A stretch of 61,781 nucleotides of DNA from Gemmatimonadota bacterium (GTDB lineage Bacteria > Gemmatimonadota > Gemmatimonadetes > Longimicrobiales > Gaopeijiaceae), in NCBI GenBank assembly GCA_028873825.1, contig JAPPNM010000146.1, forward strand, positions 1-61,781. Reading direction: 5' to 3'. Positions 8,390 to 17,945 of this stretch are shown here, one piece after another. The notes below the pieces were generated by a model that ran no database searches, was not told where the DNA came from, and was given only the letters and a program-made list of their open reading frames with translations. The position numbers were made by a program, and so were the translations under genes. Within the stretch, counting starts at the first letter, position 1; every line of letters begins with the position of its first letter.

Positions 8390-9983
8390 TGTCGTAGGTG
8401 ACCCGGTTGACGCCGGCGACCTCGTTGATGATCCGCGTCGAGACGCGGGCCAGGAAACCGGGCTCGAACGGATACCAGTCGGCGGTCATGCCGTCGCGCG
8501 ACGTGACGGCGCGGAGCGCGACGACGTTCTCGTAGGTGCGGCCGTCGCCCATGACGCCCACGGACCGCACCGGGAGCAGCACCGCGAAGGCCTGCCAGAT
8601 GTCGTCGTAGAGGCCCGCGGACTCGATTTCCTCGAGATAGACGGCGTCGGCGAGGCGCAGGATGCGGAGGCGGTCCTCGGATACGGGGCCCAGGACGCGG
8701 ATCGCCAGGCCGGGGCCCGGGAAGGGGTGGCGGCGGATGACGGCGCGGTCAAGTCCGAGAGTCTCGCCGACGCGCCGCACCTCGTCCTTGAAGAGCTCGC
8801 GCAGGGGTTCGACGAGTTCGAAGGGCATGTCGTCGGGAAGTCCGCCGACGTTGTGGTGGGTCTTGATCGTCGCCGAAGGACCCTGCACCGCGTGCGATTC
8901 GATCACGTCCGGGTAGAGGGTCCCCTGCACCAGGAAGCGGGCGTGGCTGCCGAGCTCGCGGGTGGCGCGCTCGAAGACGCGGATGAAGGTCTCGCCGATG
9001 ATCCGGCGCTTGGTCTCCGGTTCGCTGACGCCCGAGAGCGGCCCCAGGAACTCGGCGGCCGCCTCCACCACCGCCAGCCGGATCCCCATGTGTTCGCGGA
9101 AGGTGCGCTCCACGCCCTCGCGTTCGTTCATGCGCATGAGGCCGGTGTCGACGAAGACGCAGGTGAGCCGGTCGCCGACGGCCTTGTGTACGAGCGCCGC
9201 CGCCACCGACGAGTCCACGCCGCCCGAGAGTCCGCAGATGACCTGCTCGTCCCCCACCCGGCGGCCGATCCGCTCGACCGACTCGGCCACGAACGCCCCC
9301 GGGGTCCAGTCGGCGGAGCAGCCGCAGACGCGGAAGAGGAAGTTGTCGACGATCTCCTGGCCGCGCGCGGTGTGGGCGACCTCGGGGTGGAACTGGACGC
9401 CGTAGAGGGGGCGCGAGCGGGCGCGGAAGGCGGCTACGGGCAGGTCGGCGGTCGCGCCGAGGGCGACGAAGCCGGGGGGCGGTTCGACGACGTGGTCGCC
9501 GTGCGAACACCAGACCGTGACGTCGTCGCCGGGACGGAAGCCGTGGAATAGGTCCCCGGCGCCGCCGCGTCCGTCCGCGCCCGGCGCCGCGACGCGCAGG
9601 GTGGCGCGGCCGTATTCGCGCTTGCCGGGAAGCACGGCGCCGCCGGCGTGGCGGGCGATGAGCTGCATGCCGTAGCAGATGCCGAGGACGGGGACGCCGA
9701 GGCCGAGCAGCGCGGGGTCGAGGCCGGGGCCGCCTTCGTCGTATACCGAGGACGGGCCGCCGGAGAGGATGATGCCGGCGGGGGACCAGGCGCGGACCCA
9801 GTCGGTCGAGCGGTCGGGCGGGTGGATCTCGCAGTAGACGCCGGCCTCGCGGATGCGCCGCGCGATGAGCTGGGTGAACTGGGAGCCGTAGTCGACGAGG
9901 AGGATGCGGTCGCGGGCGGCGGCGGCGGCGGTGGCCGGGAATGCCGCCGGGGGGCGGGCGGAGGCTCCCGGCGCGTCAGTCAT
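8352..9983 (-). CDS. guaA: GMP synthase (glutamine-hydrolysing)
   Basis: It converts XMP to GMP with ATP and glutamine, the last step of guanine nucleotide synthesis. The N-terminal class I amidotransferase has [18 protein letters not shown], the nucleophile motif GICYGMQ and the His/Glu part [10 protein letters not shown]. The PP-loop domain follows with [17 protein letters not shown], and the GMP-synthase dimerisation domain has HHNVGGLP and ends in PPATIEWE. I chose the ATG at 9983, which overlaps the lysA stop (ATGACTGA). An upstream in-frame start at 10031 would lie deep inside lysA. It is the last gene of a long minus-strand cluster and meets the convergent lipoprotein gene tail to tail. 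Confidence 0.95.
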   Translation of the reverse strand: MTDAPGASARPPAAFPATAAAAARDRILLVDYGSQFTQLIARRIREAGVYCEIHPPDRSTDWVRAWSPAGIILSGGPSSVYDEGGPGLDPALLGLGVPVLGICYGMQLIARHAGGAVLPGKREYGRATLRVAAPGADGRGGAGDLFHGFRPGDDVTVWCSHGDHVVEPPPGFVALGATADLPVAAFRARSRPLYGVQFHPEVAHTARGQEIVDNFLFRVCGCSADWTPGAFVAESVERIGRRVGDEQVICGLSGGVDSSVAAALVHKAVGDRLTCVFVDTGLMRMNEREGVERTFREHMGIRLAVVEAAAEFLGPLSGVSEPETKRRIIGETFIRVFERATRELGSHARFLVQGTLYPDVIESHAVQGPSATIKTHHNVGGLPDDMPFELVEPLRELFKDEVRRVGETLGLDRAVIRRHPFPGPGLAIRVLGPVSEDRLRILRLADAVYLEEIESAGLYDDIWQAFAVLLPVRSVGVMGDGRTYENVVALRAVTSRDGMTADWYPFEPGFLARVSTRIINEVAGVNRVTYDISSKPPATIEWE

Positions 9984-11292
9984 CGGTTTCGCCGCGAACG
10001 AGGTCGTCGTAGTCCTCGCGGCGACGGGCAAGCGCTACGCTGTCGCCGCGTACGAGGACTTCGGCGGGACGGGGACGCGAGTTGTAGTTGGACGCCATGG
10101 CGAACCCGTAGGCGCCCGCCTGGTGGACGCAGAGGAGGGCGCCGGGGTTCGGCAGCGGCAGGCGCCGGTCGCGGGCGAGGAAGTCGCCCTGTTCGCAGAC
10201 CGGGCCCACGATGTCCACCCGTTTGACGGGAGCCCGGCCGTCCTCGCGCACCAGCGAGACCTCGTGGACGCCTCCATAGTGGCTCGGCCGGATCAGTTCG
10301 GTCATCCCGGCGTCGGTCACCACGAAGGTCTTCCCCCCGCTGTCCTTTACGTACAGCACGCTTGCGATCAGCACTCCGGCGTCCCCCACGAGGAAGCGGC
10401 CGGGTTCCAGGACGAGGCTCAGGCCGCGGCCCCGGAGCCGCGCGACGACCGCGCCGCCCAGGGCGCGTACGTCCAGGCCGCCTCCGGCACCGTCGGAGAT
10501 GCCGAAGCCGCCGCCCAGATCCACGTAGCGCAGATCGACCCCCAGCTCGCGCCGCGCTCGGTTCTCAACCCGGAGCACCACGCCGAGCGCCCGCAGAAAC
10601 GGCGCCGGATCGCGGATCTGGGAGCCGATGTGCACGTCGACCCCGACCGCGCGCAGCGCCCGGTGCTCCGCCACGCGCCGGTACAGCGCGTGAGCCTCGT
10701 CCGGCGAGACGCCGAACTTGGCGTTCGCGTGGCCCGTGCTTGTGAACTCGTGCGTCGGACTGTGCACGTCCGGGTTGACCCGCACCGCCACCGGGGCGAC
10801 CGCGCCCATCCCGGCGGCCAGGGCGCCGAGCGCATCCAGTTCCTGTGCGCTTTCGACGTGGAAGGACATGATCCCGGCTTCGATCCCCTGGCGCAGCTCG
10901 TCCCGGGACTTGCCCACGCCGGTGAAGACGATGCGCCCGGCCGGGACGCCCGCGCGCCGGGCGCGGTAAAGTTCGCCGCCGCTCACGATGTCGGCGCCGG
11001 CGCCGGCGCGCGCGAGGAGTTCCAGCACGGCCAGATTGGGGTTGGCTTTGACCGAGTAGGCGACGAGGAAGCCGGGGGCCGGGTCGGGACGGGCGGCGCC
11101 GGCAGCCGGGGCCGGTCGGAGCCCGTTCTCCAAGTCGGCAAACGCCTCTCGCAGGGTCTCGAGCCGGTCCATGATTCGATCGGCACAGTACACATATAGC
11201 GGTGTACCGTGCGTTTGCGCAAGTTCGTCCAAACCGTGCGACCCGCAGTGCAGAACGCCGCCGACCCGTCGCAACGGGGGACTCTCGGCCAT
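9976..11292 (-). CDS. lysA: Diaminopimelate decarboxylase
   Basis: This PLP enzyme of fold type III decarboxylates meso-diaminopimelate to L-lysine. Visible family motifs are [10 protein letters not shown], with the PLP-binding lysine, then HIGSQI, the glycine-rich [15 protein letters not shown], and [14 protein letters not shown], which carries the active-site Cys. The ATG at 11292 shares one base with the proS stop (TGATG); frames open further upstream are the antisense-like shadow of proS. The 438-residue length is normal. Its 3' end overlaps guaA by 8 nt, so lysA and guaA are probably coupled. Confidence 0.94.
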   Translation of the reverse strand: MAESPPLRRVGGVLHCGSHGLDELAQTHGTPLYVYCADRIMDRLETLREAFADLENGLRPAPAAGAARPDPAPGFLVAYSVKANPNLAVLELLARAGAGADIVSGGELYRARRAGVPAGRIVFTGVGKSRDELRQGIEAGIMSFHVESAQELDALGALAAGMGAVAPVAVRVNPDVHSPTHEFTSTGHANAKFGVSPDEAHALYRRVAEHRALRAVGVDVHIGSQIRDPAPFLRALGVVLRVENRARRELGVDLRYVDLGGGFGISDGAGGGLDVRALGGAVVARLRGRGLSLVLEPGRFLVGDAGVLIASVLYVKDSGGKTFVVTDAGMTELIRPSHYGGVHEVSLVREDGRAPVKRVDIVGPVCEQGDFLARDRRLPLPNPGALLCVHQAGAYGFAMASNYNSRPRPAEVLVRGDSVALARRREDYDDLVRGETDD

Positions 11293-12764
11293 CAGTACGC
11301 TCGCGCCCAGACCACCTCCGTCCTGGCCCTGCCGCCTCCCACGCAGCGGGCCGGAGGCGTGGCCGAGCGGAATTCCTCGCCGGGGATGACGCGGATTGTG
11401 GCCTTCACGGCGTCCTTCACCCGTTCCTCGACGGCCGCGTCGCCCGACCAGCCGGAATGGACGAATCCGGCGCCGCCTTCGAGGATCTCGCCGAGCTCCT
11501 CGACGGACGAGACCTCGCCGCGGTAGGTCGCCGCCTCGCGCCGGGCAAGGGCCGCGCCGAGGAGCTGTCCCTGCAGCGCCTCGAGCCGCTCCGGCATCTC
11601 GGCCACCGCCCGCCCCTCCCCCACCCCCACCTTGCGATCCTCGCCCGGGGCGGTCACGCGGCGCACGACCACCACCTCCCCCCGCTCCACGTCGCGCGGC
11701 CCGATCTCGACCCGCACCGGCACCCCCTTGCGCTCCCACTCGAAGAACTTCGCGCCCGGCGAGAGGTGCCGGCGACCGTCGGCCTCCGCCCTCACCCCCA
11801 CCTCACCCAGCGCGCCCGCCACCCGGTCCGCCGCCTCGCGCGCCGCGGCCCACTGCTCGTCGCTCCTCCCGATCGGCACAACGATCACCTGGGTGGGAGC
11901 CAGCCGCGGCGGCACCACCACGCCCACGTCGTCGCCGTGCGTCATCACGAGGCCGCCCACGAGACGCGTGGAGACTCCCCACGAGGTGTTCCAGGCGTAC
12001 TCCTCGCGCCCCTCCTCGCTCTGGAAGGTGAGGCCGAACTGGCGCGCGAAGTTCTGCCCCAGCATGTGGGAGGTGCCCGCCTGGAGCGCCTTGCCGTCCT
12101 GCATGAGGGCTTCGCAGGCGTAGCTGCGGACGGCGCCCGCGAACTTCTCCGACTCCGACTTGGCTCCCGTGAGCGGCGGCATCCCCATCCAGTCCTCCAT
12201 GAAGCTCCGGTAGACTCCCAGCATCCGGAGCGCCTCCTCGCCGGCCTCGGCCTCGGTGGCGTGGGCGGTGTGCCCCTCCTGCCAGAGGAACTCGGCCGTC
12301 CTGAGAAAGAGGCGGGTGCGCAGCTCCCAGCGCATGACGTTGGCCCACTGGTTCAGCAGGATCGGCAGGTCGCGGTAGCTCTGCACCCACTTCGCGTACA
12401 TGGAGTAGATGATCGTCTCGGAGGTGGGACGAATCACATAGGGCTCCTCGAGCTCCTTCCCGCCCGCGTGCGTCACCACCGCCAGCTCGGGCTTGAAGCC
12501 CTCGACGTGCTCCTTCTCGCGCTCGATGAAGCTCATGGGGATGAGGAGCGGGAAGTAGGCGTTGCGGTGGCCGGTGGCCTTGAACATGTCGTCCAGGGCG
12601 CGCTGCATGTTCTCCCAGATGCCGTATCCCCAAGGGCGGACGACCATGCTGCCGCGCACCGGGGAGTAGTCCGCCAGCTCCGCCTGCTGCACCACCTCGT
12701 TGTACCAGGCGCTGAAGTCCTCGGACCTGGGCGTGAGTCCCTTTCCCGGCGCCTTCTTAGCCAT
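11292..12764 (-). CDS. proS: Prolyl-tRNA synthetase, archaeal/eukaryotic-like type
   Basis: It charges tRNA-Pro. The 490-residue length, the lack of the bacterial INS editing insertion, an N-terminus of the form FSAWYNEVVQQAEL and a C-terminal ARAY place it in the shorter archaeal/eukaryotic-like class. Class II motifs are seen: GSMVVRPWGYGIWENMQ near motif 1, RPTSETIIYSMYAKW and NQWANVMRWE around motif 2, and GGLVMTHGDD toward motif 3. The anticodon-binding domain and a zinc-type tail region follow, although Cys residues there are few. The ATG overlaps the stop of the upstream membrane-protein gene by one base, and its stop overlaps lysA. Confidence 0.94.
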   Translation of the reverse strand: MAKKAPGKGLTPRSEDFSAWYNEVVQQAELADYSPVRGSMVVRPWGYGIWENMQRALDDMFKATGHRNAYFPLLIPMSFIEREKEHVEGFKPELAVVTHAGGKELEEPYVIRPTSETIIYSMYAKWVQSYRDLPILLNQWANVMRWELRTRLFLRTAEFLWQEGHTAHATEAEAGEEALRMLGVYRSFMEDWMGMPPLTGAKSESEKFAGAVRSYACEALMQDGKALQAGTSHMLGQNFARQFGLTFQSEEGREEYAWNTSWGVSTRLVGGLVMTHGDDVGVVVPPRLAPTQVIVVPIGRSDEQWAAAREAADRVAGALGEVGVRAEADGRRHLSPGAKFFEWERKGVPVRVEIGPRDVERGEVVVVRRVTAPGEDRKVGVGEGRAVAEMPERLEALQGQLLGAALARREAATYRGEVSSVEELGEILEGGAGFVHSGWSGDAAVEERVKDAVKATIRVIPGEEFRSATPPARCVGGGRARTEVVWARAY

Positions 12765-13099
12765 CAGCCGCCGTCTCCCTGCGGCGTACGGCGGTCGCCG
12801 GTCGCGCCGTCCTTCCTCTTCGCGGCCCTGGGCCCGAATCTCTCGATCCCGAGCGCCAGCAGCGCGGGAACGACGAAGAAGGCGAGCGAGGAGGCGATCC
12901 AGGTGGCCCGGAACGGCAGCCCGAAGGCCTTCGCGCCCAGCAGCGCCGCCAGCCAGCCTCCCCCCAGCGCCGCGATCGCCGCCGCGCCCAGGAGGATCAG
13001 CTCCAGGATGCCAAGCCGCCGCAGGGCCCGGTTCAGGGCGGCCCGGACCTCCCGCACGTCGGCGGATTCCGGGCGGCCGGCGGAGGACCCGGGCGTCAC
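12764..13099 (-). CDS. Small two-helix membrane protein of unknown function
   Basis: The 111-residue protein has a short charged N-terminus, two hydrophobic segments (about 33-57 and 66-86) and a basic hydrophilic tail. No family is recognised. It sits between hisS and proS with 4-nt and 1-nt overlaps, so it is expressed with them, but nothing ties it to tRNA charging. The overlap pattern supports a real gene. Confidence 0.65.
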   Translation of the reverse strand: MTPGSSAGRPESADVREVRAALNRALRRLGILELILLGAAAIAALGGGWLAALLGAKAFGLPFRATWIASSLAFFVVPALLALGIERFGPRAAKRKDGATGDRRTPQGDGG

Positions 13100-14400
13100 G
13101 GGTTCGCTCCTTCGCCGTCGAGCAGGGATGCGATCGACCGCGTCTCCTGCCTGCCGGTCTCCAGGTCGCGCACCGTGGCCGAGGCGGCGGCCTCCTCCTC
13201 CGGGCCGATTATCACGGCCCGCCCCGCACCGGCCCGGCTGGCAGCCTTCAGCTGCTTGCCGACGCCGTGGGACTTGAGCGAATACATGACCGAATGCCCC
13301 GCCTCGCGCAGCCGCCGGCTGAGCTCAAGGCCCGGGTTGCGCTGCTCCGGCCCGACCCAGACCACGAAGAAGTCGCACGAGACATCCGTCTCCGGGCCGA
13401 GCCCCCGGTCCCGCAGAAGTTCGCCCAGGACAACGTCGCCCATGCCGAAGCCGGCCGCGGGAAGCGGCTCGCCTCCGACGAGCTCCAGCAGCCGGTCGTA
13501 GCGACCTCCGCCGCAGATCGCCCGCAGCTCCGCGGCCCGGTCGAAGAGCTCGAAGACGATTCCGGTGTAGTAGGCCAGACCCCTCACCACGGTGAAGTCG
13601 AACCGCACCCAGGCGCCGAGACCCATCGCCTCCAGGATCGAACGGTGCTCGTCGAGGCGGCGCATGGCTTCGCGAACCTGGGCCGAGTCGCCGAAGCGGT
13701 CGGCAAGGTGGTCGCGGGAGCCGTCGGCCAGCAGCTCCCCCAGAGTCGCCGCCGCGCGCGGGGACAGGCCCAGCGCCGCCAGATCCTCCCGGGTCCTTTC
13801 GGGCCCGGCCCGCCCCGCCCTGTCGATCGCGGCGAGGCACCCCGCGTGCCGACCCGGCGCCACGCCGGTCGCGTCGAGCACGGCGGTCACCAGGCGGCGG
13901 TCGTTCACGCGCGCCACGAAGTCGTTCTCGCCCAAACCCAGGGCCCGCACCGCGTCGATGGCGACCGCCAGCACTTCCGCGTCGGCACTCACCCCCGCCT
14001 CGCCGACGATGTCGACGTTGAGCTGGAAGTGCTCCCTGAGGCGGCCGCGCTGGCTTCGCTCGTAGCGGAAGAGCTGGGGCATCGAGAACCAGCGGATCGG
14101 CTTGGGCATGCCGCGGCTGCGTTCGGCCAGCATGCGCGCCAGCGTGGGGGTCATCTCCGGCCGGAGAGCCACCTCGCGTCCCCCCTTGTCGCGGAAGTTG
14201 TAGACCTGTTCGACGATCTCCTCTCCGCTCTTCTCGACGTACAGCCCCAGCGGCTCCAGCGGCGGTCCGTCGTACTCCTGAAAGCCGTAGCCGCGGGCGA
14301 CCCGGCGCCAGGCGTCGACGATGTGGTTGCGGAGCGCGAGGTCCCCGGGCGCGAAATCGCGGAAACCGGGGAGCCGGGCGAAGGAGTCGGCTGCGGGCAT
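13096..14400 (-). CDS. hisS: Histidyl-tRNA synthetase
   Basis: A class II synthetase that charges tRNA-His. Motif 1 and its surroundings read LPGFRDFAP and LRPEMTPTLARM. Motif 2 is FRYERSQRGRLREHFQLNVD. The HisRS-specific stretch is VVRGLAYYTGIVFELFD, where most enzymes have LDYYT; motif 3 is AAGFGMGDV. A C-terminal anticodon-binding domain (about 330-420) distinguishes it from HisZ. I use the ATG at 14400 because MPAADSFARLPGFRDF matches the usual short N-terminus; a TTG at 14436 is also in frame. Neither has a strong Shine-Dalgarno. Confidence 0.92.
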   Translation of the reverse strand: MPAADSFARLPGFRDFAPGDLALRNHIVDAWRRVARGYGFQEYDGPPLEPLGLYVEKSGEEIVEQVYNFRDKGGREVALRPEMTPTLARMLAERSRGMPKPIRWFSMPQLFRYERSQRGRLREHFQLNVDIVGEAGVSADAEVLAVAIDAVRALGLGENDFVARVNDRRLVTAVLDATGVAPGRHAGCLAAIDRAGRAGPERTREDLAALGLSPRAAATLGELLADGSRDHLADRFGDSAQVREAMRRLDEHRSILEAMGLGAWVRFDFTVVRGLAYYTGIVFELFDRAAELRAICGGGRYDRLLELVGGEPLPAAGFGMGDVVLGELLRDRGLGPETDVSCDFFVVWVGPEQRNPGLELSRRLREAGHSVMYSLKSHGVGKQLKAASRAGAGRAVIIGPEEEAAASATVRDLETGRQETRSIASLLDGEGANP

Positions 14401-14466
14401 GGGCTGCGAATGTAACCGGAGGAGGGCGAACTCCAAAGGTACGACCGCCGCGGGACGGAAAGGCCG

Positions 14467-15735
14467 TCAATCGTCTCCGAAGGGACTCGCGCCGAGAATC
14501 CGCAGCGCGTCGCCCACGGTGTGACACGACCCCGTCACCACGACTGTCCCGCTCCCCGCCAGCGCGGCCGCGCGCCCCACCGCCTCCCCCACCTCCCGCG
14601 ACACCTCGACGGGAACGGCGCCCCCCACGCGCTCCGCCGCGGCGCGCGGGTTCCACCGCCGCTCCGGCGGCGCGGATGCGGGCGTGGTGAGGACCACCCG
14701 GTCGGCCGGATCCACCAGCGGCGGCAGCATCCGGGACCAGTCCTTGTCCGCCAGGATCCCCGCGAGCACCACCAGGGGCCGCGGCGGCGCCAGCTCGGCC
14801 AGGACACGGGCCAGGGCGACTGCCGCAGCCCGGTTGTGCGCCACGTCGAAGATGAAGCGGGCGTCGCCGAAACGGCGGATCTGGCCGCGCCCGGGCCATT
14901 TCACGCCGGCGACGCCGGCCTGCACGGACTCCGCGGACGGGGGCTGCGGAAGCAGCTCGAGGGCGCGGACCGCGAGCGCGGCGTTCGTGGCCTGGTGGGC
15001 GCCCGGAAGCGGCGTCCGGAGCTCCAGGGAACGGCCGGCGCCGGTGCGGAAGGCGAAGCGCGTGCCGTCCCGGCCCAGGCGGAGATCCGATATGTGCCGC
15101 CGCGGTTCGACGCGGTGGAAGGGGGCGTCGACCTCCCGCGCCCGGGCCTGCAGCACGGAGAGCGCGGCGGGCCGCCCCTCGGCGGTCGCGACGGGCACGC
15201 CCGGCTTGATGATCCCCGCCTTCTCGCGCGCGATCTCCTCGAGGGTGTCGCCGAGGTGTTCCCGGTGGTCCAGGGCCACGTTGGTGATCGCGGCCACCTC
15301 GGGCTCGATCACGTTGGTCGCGTCCAGCCGCCCGCCGAGCCCCACCTCGACGCACGCGGAGTCGACCTCCTCCTCGGCGAAGACGACCAGCGCCAGCAGG
15401 GTGCAGGCCTCGAAGAGCGGCATGCCGAGGTCCAGCGCCAGGGGCCGGAGCCGCGTCGCGGTCTCCAGGAGGCGGGAGGCGGGCAAAGGCGCGCCGTCCA
15501 CCATGATGCGCTCCCGGAAGGAGCAGAGGTGGGGAGAGGTGTAGAGCCCCGTACGGTCCCCCCGCCGCAGCAGCACGGACGCCCAGGTAGCCGCCACCGA
15601 ACCCTTGCCGTTCGTGCCGCCCACGTGCAGGGAGCGGTAGCGCCGGTGGGGATCGCCCGACTCGGCCAGAGCCGCGCGCATGCGTCCGAGACCCCAGTCC
15701 ACCACGCTCGGCACCCCCGGAAAGAGGGCGTCCAT
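14467..15735 (-). CDS. folC: Bifunctional dihydrofolate synthase / folylpolyglutamate synthase
   Basis: A Mur-ligase-superfamily ATP enzyme that adds glutamate to dihydropteroate and folates. Motifs seen are LHVGGTNGKGSVAAT (P-loop), LYTSPHLCSFRERI, EVGLGGRLDATNV, NVALDHREHLGDTLEEIA and KAGIIKPGVP, all typical for FolC. The C-terminal domain has FDVAHNRAA, where DGAHN is usual. The ATG at 15735 is the only good start after the accD stop. The 422-residue length is normal. It lies 77 nt downstream of accD, a common accD-folC pairing. Confidence 0.93.
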   Translation of the reverse strand: MDALFPGVPSVVDWGLGRMRAALAESGDPHRRYRSLHVGGTNGKGSVAATWASVLLRRGDRTGLYTSPHLCSFRERIMVDGAPLPASRLLETATRLRPLALDLGMPLFEACTLLALVVFAEEEVDSACVEVGLGGRLDATNVIEPEVAAITNVALDHREHLGDTLEEIAREKAGIIKPGVPVATAEGRPAALSVLQARAREVDAPFHRVEPRRHISDLRLGRDGTRFAFRTGAGRSLELRTPLPGAHQATNAALAVRALELLPQPPSAESVQAGVAGVKWPGRGQIRRFGDARFIFDVAHNRAAAVALARVLAELAPPRPLVVLAGILADKDWSRMLPPLVDPADRVVLTTPASAPPERRWNPRAAAERVGGAVPVEVSREVGEAVGRAAALAGSGTVVVTGSCHTVGDALRILGASPFGDD

Positions 15736-15812
15736 GAAGGAACCGGGGCCGGGGAGCGGAGAGACCGGCGGCGCCTCGGAACGCGAACCCGCCGAACCGG
15801 GCGGCAGGGGCG

Positions 15813-16670
15813 TCAGACCCGGGGTCTCCAACCCGCGTGCATGTGGCGGAGCAGCTGGCCTATGGCCCCCTTCAGTTCGCGGCGGTCGACGACGCGGTCC
15901 ACCATGCCGTGCTCTTCCAGGAACTCGGCGCTCTGGAAGCCGGGCGGCAGCTCCTGCTTGATCGTCTCGGCGATCACGCGCGGCCCCGCGAAGCCGATGA
16001 GCGCCCCGGGCTCGGCCAGATTGACGTCCCCCAGCATGGCGTAGGAGGCCGTGACTCCTCCCGTGGTGGGATCGGTCAGCACCGAAACGTAAGGCAGCCC
16101 GCGTTCGTGGAGACGGGCCAGCACGGCCGAGGTCTTGGCCATCTGCATGAGCGAGAAGATCCCCTCCATCATGCGGGCGCCGCCCGACGCGCTCACCACG
16201 ATCAGCGGCAGCTCGCGCTCGAGCGCGTCCCGCCCGGCGCGCGCGATCTTCTCGCCCACCACCGAGCCCATCGATCCGCCGATGAAGGCGAAGTCCATCA
16301 CCGCCAGAGCCACGGGAATGCCCTCGATGCGAGCCCGGCCGGTGATGACCGCTTCGCTGCGGCCGGTTCGGGCGCGCGCCGCCTCGAGACGGTCGCCGTA
16401 GCTCTTGAGGTCGGCGAACCCCAGGGGGTCGCCGCTGGCCATCCCGGCGTCCTCCTCCTCGAAGGAGTCCGGGTCGGCGAGGAGCTCGACGTACCGGGCG
16501 GCCGGGATGCGAAAGTGATTCCCGCATTCGCTGCACACGCCAAGGTCTCTGGCCAGCCTCTCGCGGTAGAGGATTTCGCCGCAGCCGTCGCACTTCGAGA
16601 ACACGTCGCTGGGCAGGTCGCGGCGGCCCTCCGCGGAGAGTTTCGTCTTCGGCTTTCGAAACCAGGCCAA
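15813..16670 (-). CDS. accD: Acetyl-CoA carboxylase carboxyltransferase subunit beta
   Basis: With AccA it transfers carboxyl from biotin to acetyl-CoA, giving malonyl-CoA for fatty acids. The N-terminal zinc ribbon has CDGCGEILY and CSECGNHFRI. The crotonase-like body includes MDFAFIGGSMGSVVGEKI, SASGGARMMEGIFSLMQM and DPTTGGVTASYAMLGD. The 285-residue length fits. No accA is in the window. It follows rodA by 36 nt on the same strand and precedes folC. Confidence 0.95.
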   Translation of the reverse strand: MAWFRKPKTKLSAEGRRDLPSDVFSKCDGCGEILYRERLARDLGVCSECGNHFRIPAARYVELLADPDSFEEEDAGMASGDPLGFADLKSYGDRLEAARARTGRSEAVITGRARIEGIPVALAVMDFAFIGGSMGSVVGEKIARAGRDALERELPLIVVSASGGARMMEGIFSLMQMAKTSAVLARLHERGLPYVSVLTDPTTGGVTASYAMLGDVNLAEPGALIGFAGPRVIAETIKQELPPGFQSAEFLEEHGMVDRVVDRRELKGAIGQLLRHMHAGWRPRV

Positions 16671-16706
16671 TGGCTGCGTTCCCCCTTGCAGGTCGGGAAT
16701 CGCGGG

Positions 16707-17945
16707 TCAGGAATTGTCGCCGGCCAGCGCCACGACCGCGCCCGCGGCGATCCACGACATCAACAGGAAGGACCCGCCGTAGCTAATGAAGGGCAGCGGA
16801 ATCCCCGTTATCGGAACCACGCCGACGGTCATTCCCGCGTTGATAAAGACGTGCGTGAACCAGACCCCCAAGATACCGAAGATGAACAGGCCGGCAAAGG
16901 AATGTCTCGCGGCCTCCGCCATGCCGATCATCCGGAAGAACAGGTAGCCGAAGAGGATCAGCACCGCCGACGTGCCGACGAACCCGAACTCCTCCCCCAC
17001 CACGCTGAAGATGAAGTCGGTGTGCTGCTCCGGCAGGAACGCCAGCCGCTTCTGGGTGCCCAAGGTGAAGCCCTTGCCGAACAGACCCCCGCTTCCCACG
17101 GCCACCTTGGACTGTATGAGCTGCCACCCGGCGTTGCGCGGATCCAGTTCCGGATCGAGAAACACGAGCAGACGGTTGCGCTGGTACTGGGCGAGGGAAT
17201 TCCAGAGGGGCTGGGCGACGGCGCCGACCGCGACGTTCCCCAGAATCACGGCCACGGATTCCACGAGGTACAGCCGGAACCTGTACAGGAAGAGACCGGT
17301 CGCCAGAAGTACGAAGTAGATCGCCCACACGGTGCGGCTGAAGGCGAGGACGAGACCCAGCGCCGGCGACGCCGCGAAGAGGATGAGCGGCCACGGGGCT
17401 CCGGCCCAGAAGATGACCGCGAAGAAGATGCCCACGAACGCGAGCGCGGTGCCCAGGTCGGGCTGAAGCAGCACGAGCGCCAGAGGAAGCGCGACCAGCG
17501 CCGCGGGCGCGAGCAGGTCGCGGAGATACGTGGGGGGATCCTCGCGCTGCGCCAGCAGGGCCGCCAGCGCCAGGGCGGTGGCGATCTTCGCCGCCTCGGC
17601 CGGCTGGAAGCGAAATCCGCCGACCGACAAAAAGCTGCTGATCCCCTCGGCCGTACCCGTTCCCGTACCGGCGACGAGCGTAACCGCAAGGACGCCCACC
17701 CCCGCTACGTAGGACGGGAGGGCGGCCCACTGGTACCACCGGAGCGGAATCCGGCACACGACGAGCAGGCCCGCGACGGACGCCCCGAGGAAGAGCGCCT
17801 GGCGGAACCAGAGGTCCTGCGTTACCGGGCTGGGAACCTCGAGCACGCCCGCCGAGTAGATCATCCCGACGCCGAAGACGGACAGGGCCAACGCGGTGGC
17901 GACGACGGGCTGCCGCCACAGGGGTGCGAAGAGCGTCCCTATCAC
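16707..17945 (-). CDS. rodA: RodA peptidoglycan glycosyltransferase (SEDS family)
   Basis: A polytopic inner-membrane enzyme that polymerises lipid II during cell elongation with PBP2. About ten hydrophobic segments are seen. SEDS motifs include FRFQPAEAAKIATAL, LLQPDLGTALAF, the loop NAGWQLIQSKVAVGSGG, LPEQHTDFIFSVVGEEFGF and a C-terminal GIPLPFISYGGSFLL. The GTG at 17945 forms a GTGA overlap with the stop of mrdA, so the pair is coupled. Context with mrdA and mreBCD supports RodA over FtsW. Confidence 0.94.
   Translation of the reverse strand: MIGTLFAPLWRQPVVATALALSVFGVGMIYSAGVLEVPSPVTQDLWFRQALFLGASVAGLLVVCRIPLRWYQWAALPSYVAGVGVLAVTLVAGTGTGTAEGISSFLSVGGFRFQPAEAAKIATALALAALLAQREDPPTYLRDLLAPAALVALPLALVLLQPDLGTALAFVGIFFAVIFWAGAPWPLILFAASPALGLVLAFSRTVWAIYFVLLATGLFLYRFRLYLVESVAVILGNVAVGAVAQPLWNSLAQYQRNRLLVFLDPELDPRNAGWQLIQSKVAVGSGGLFGKGFTLGTQKRLAFLPEQHTDFIFSVVGEEFGFVGTSAVLILFGYLFFRMIGMAEAARHSFAGLFIFGILGVWFTHVFINAGMTVGVVPITGIPLPFISYGGSFLLMSWIAAGAVVALAGDNS

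Noticed and set aside
15736-16755. Upstream extension of the folC frame
   Set aside because: It only shadows accD in another phase; FolC homology begins at the ATG at 15735.
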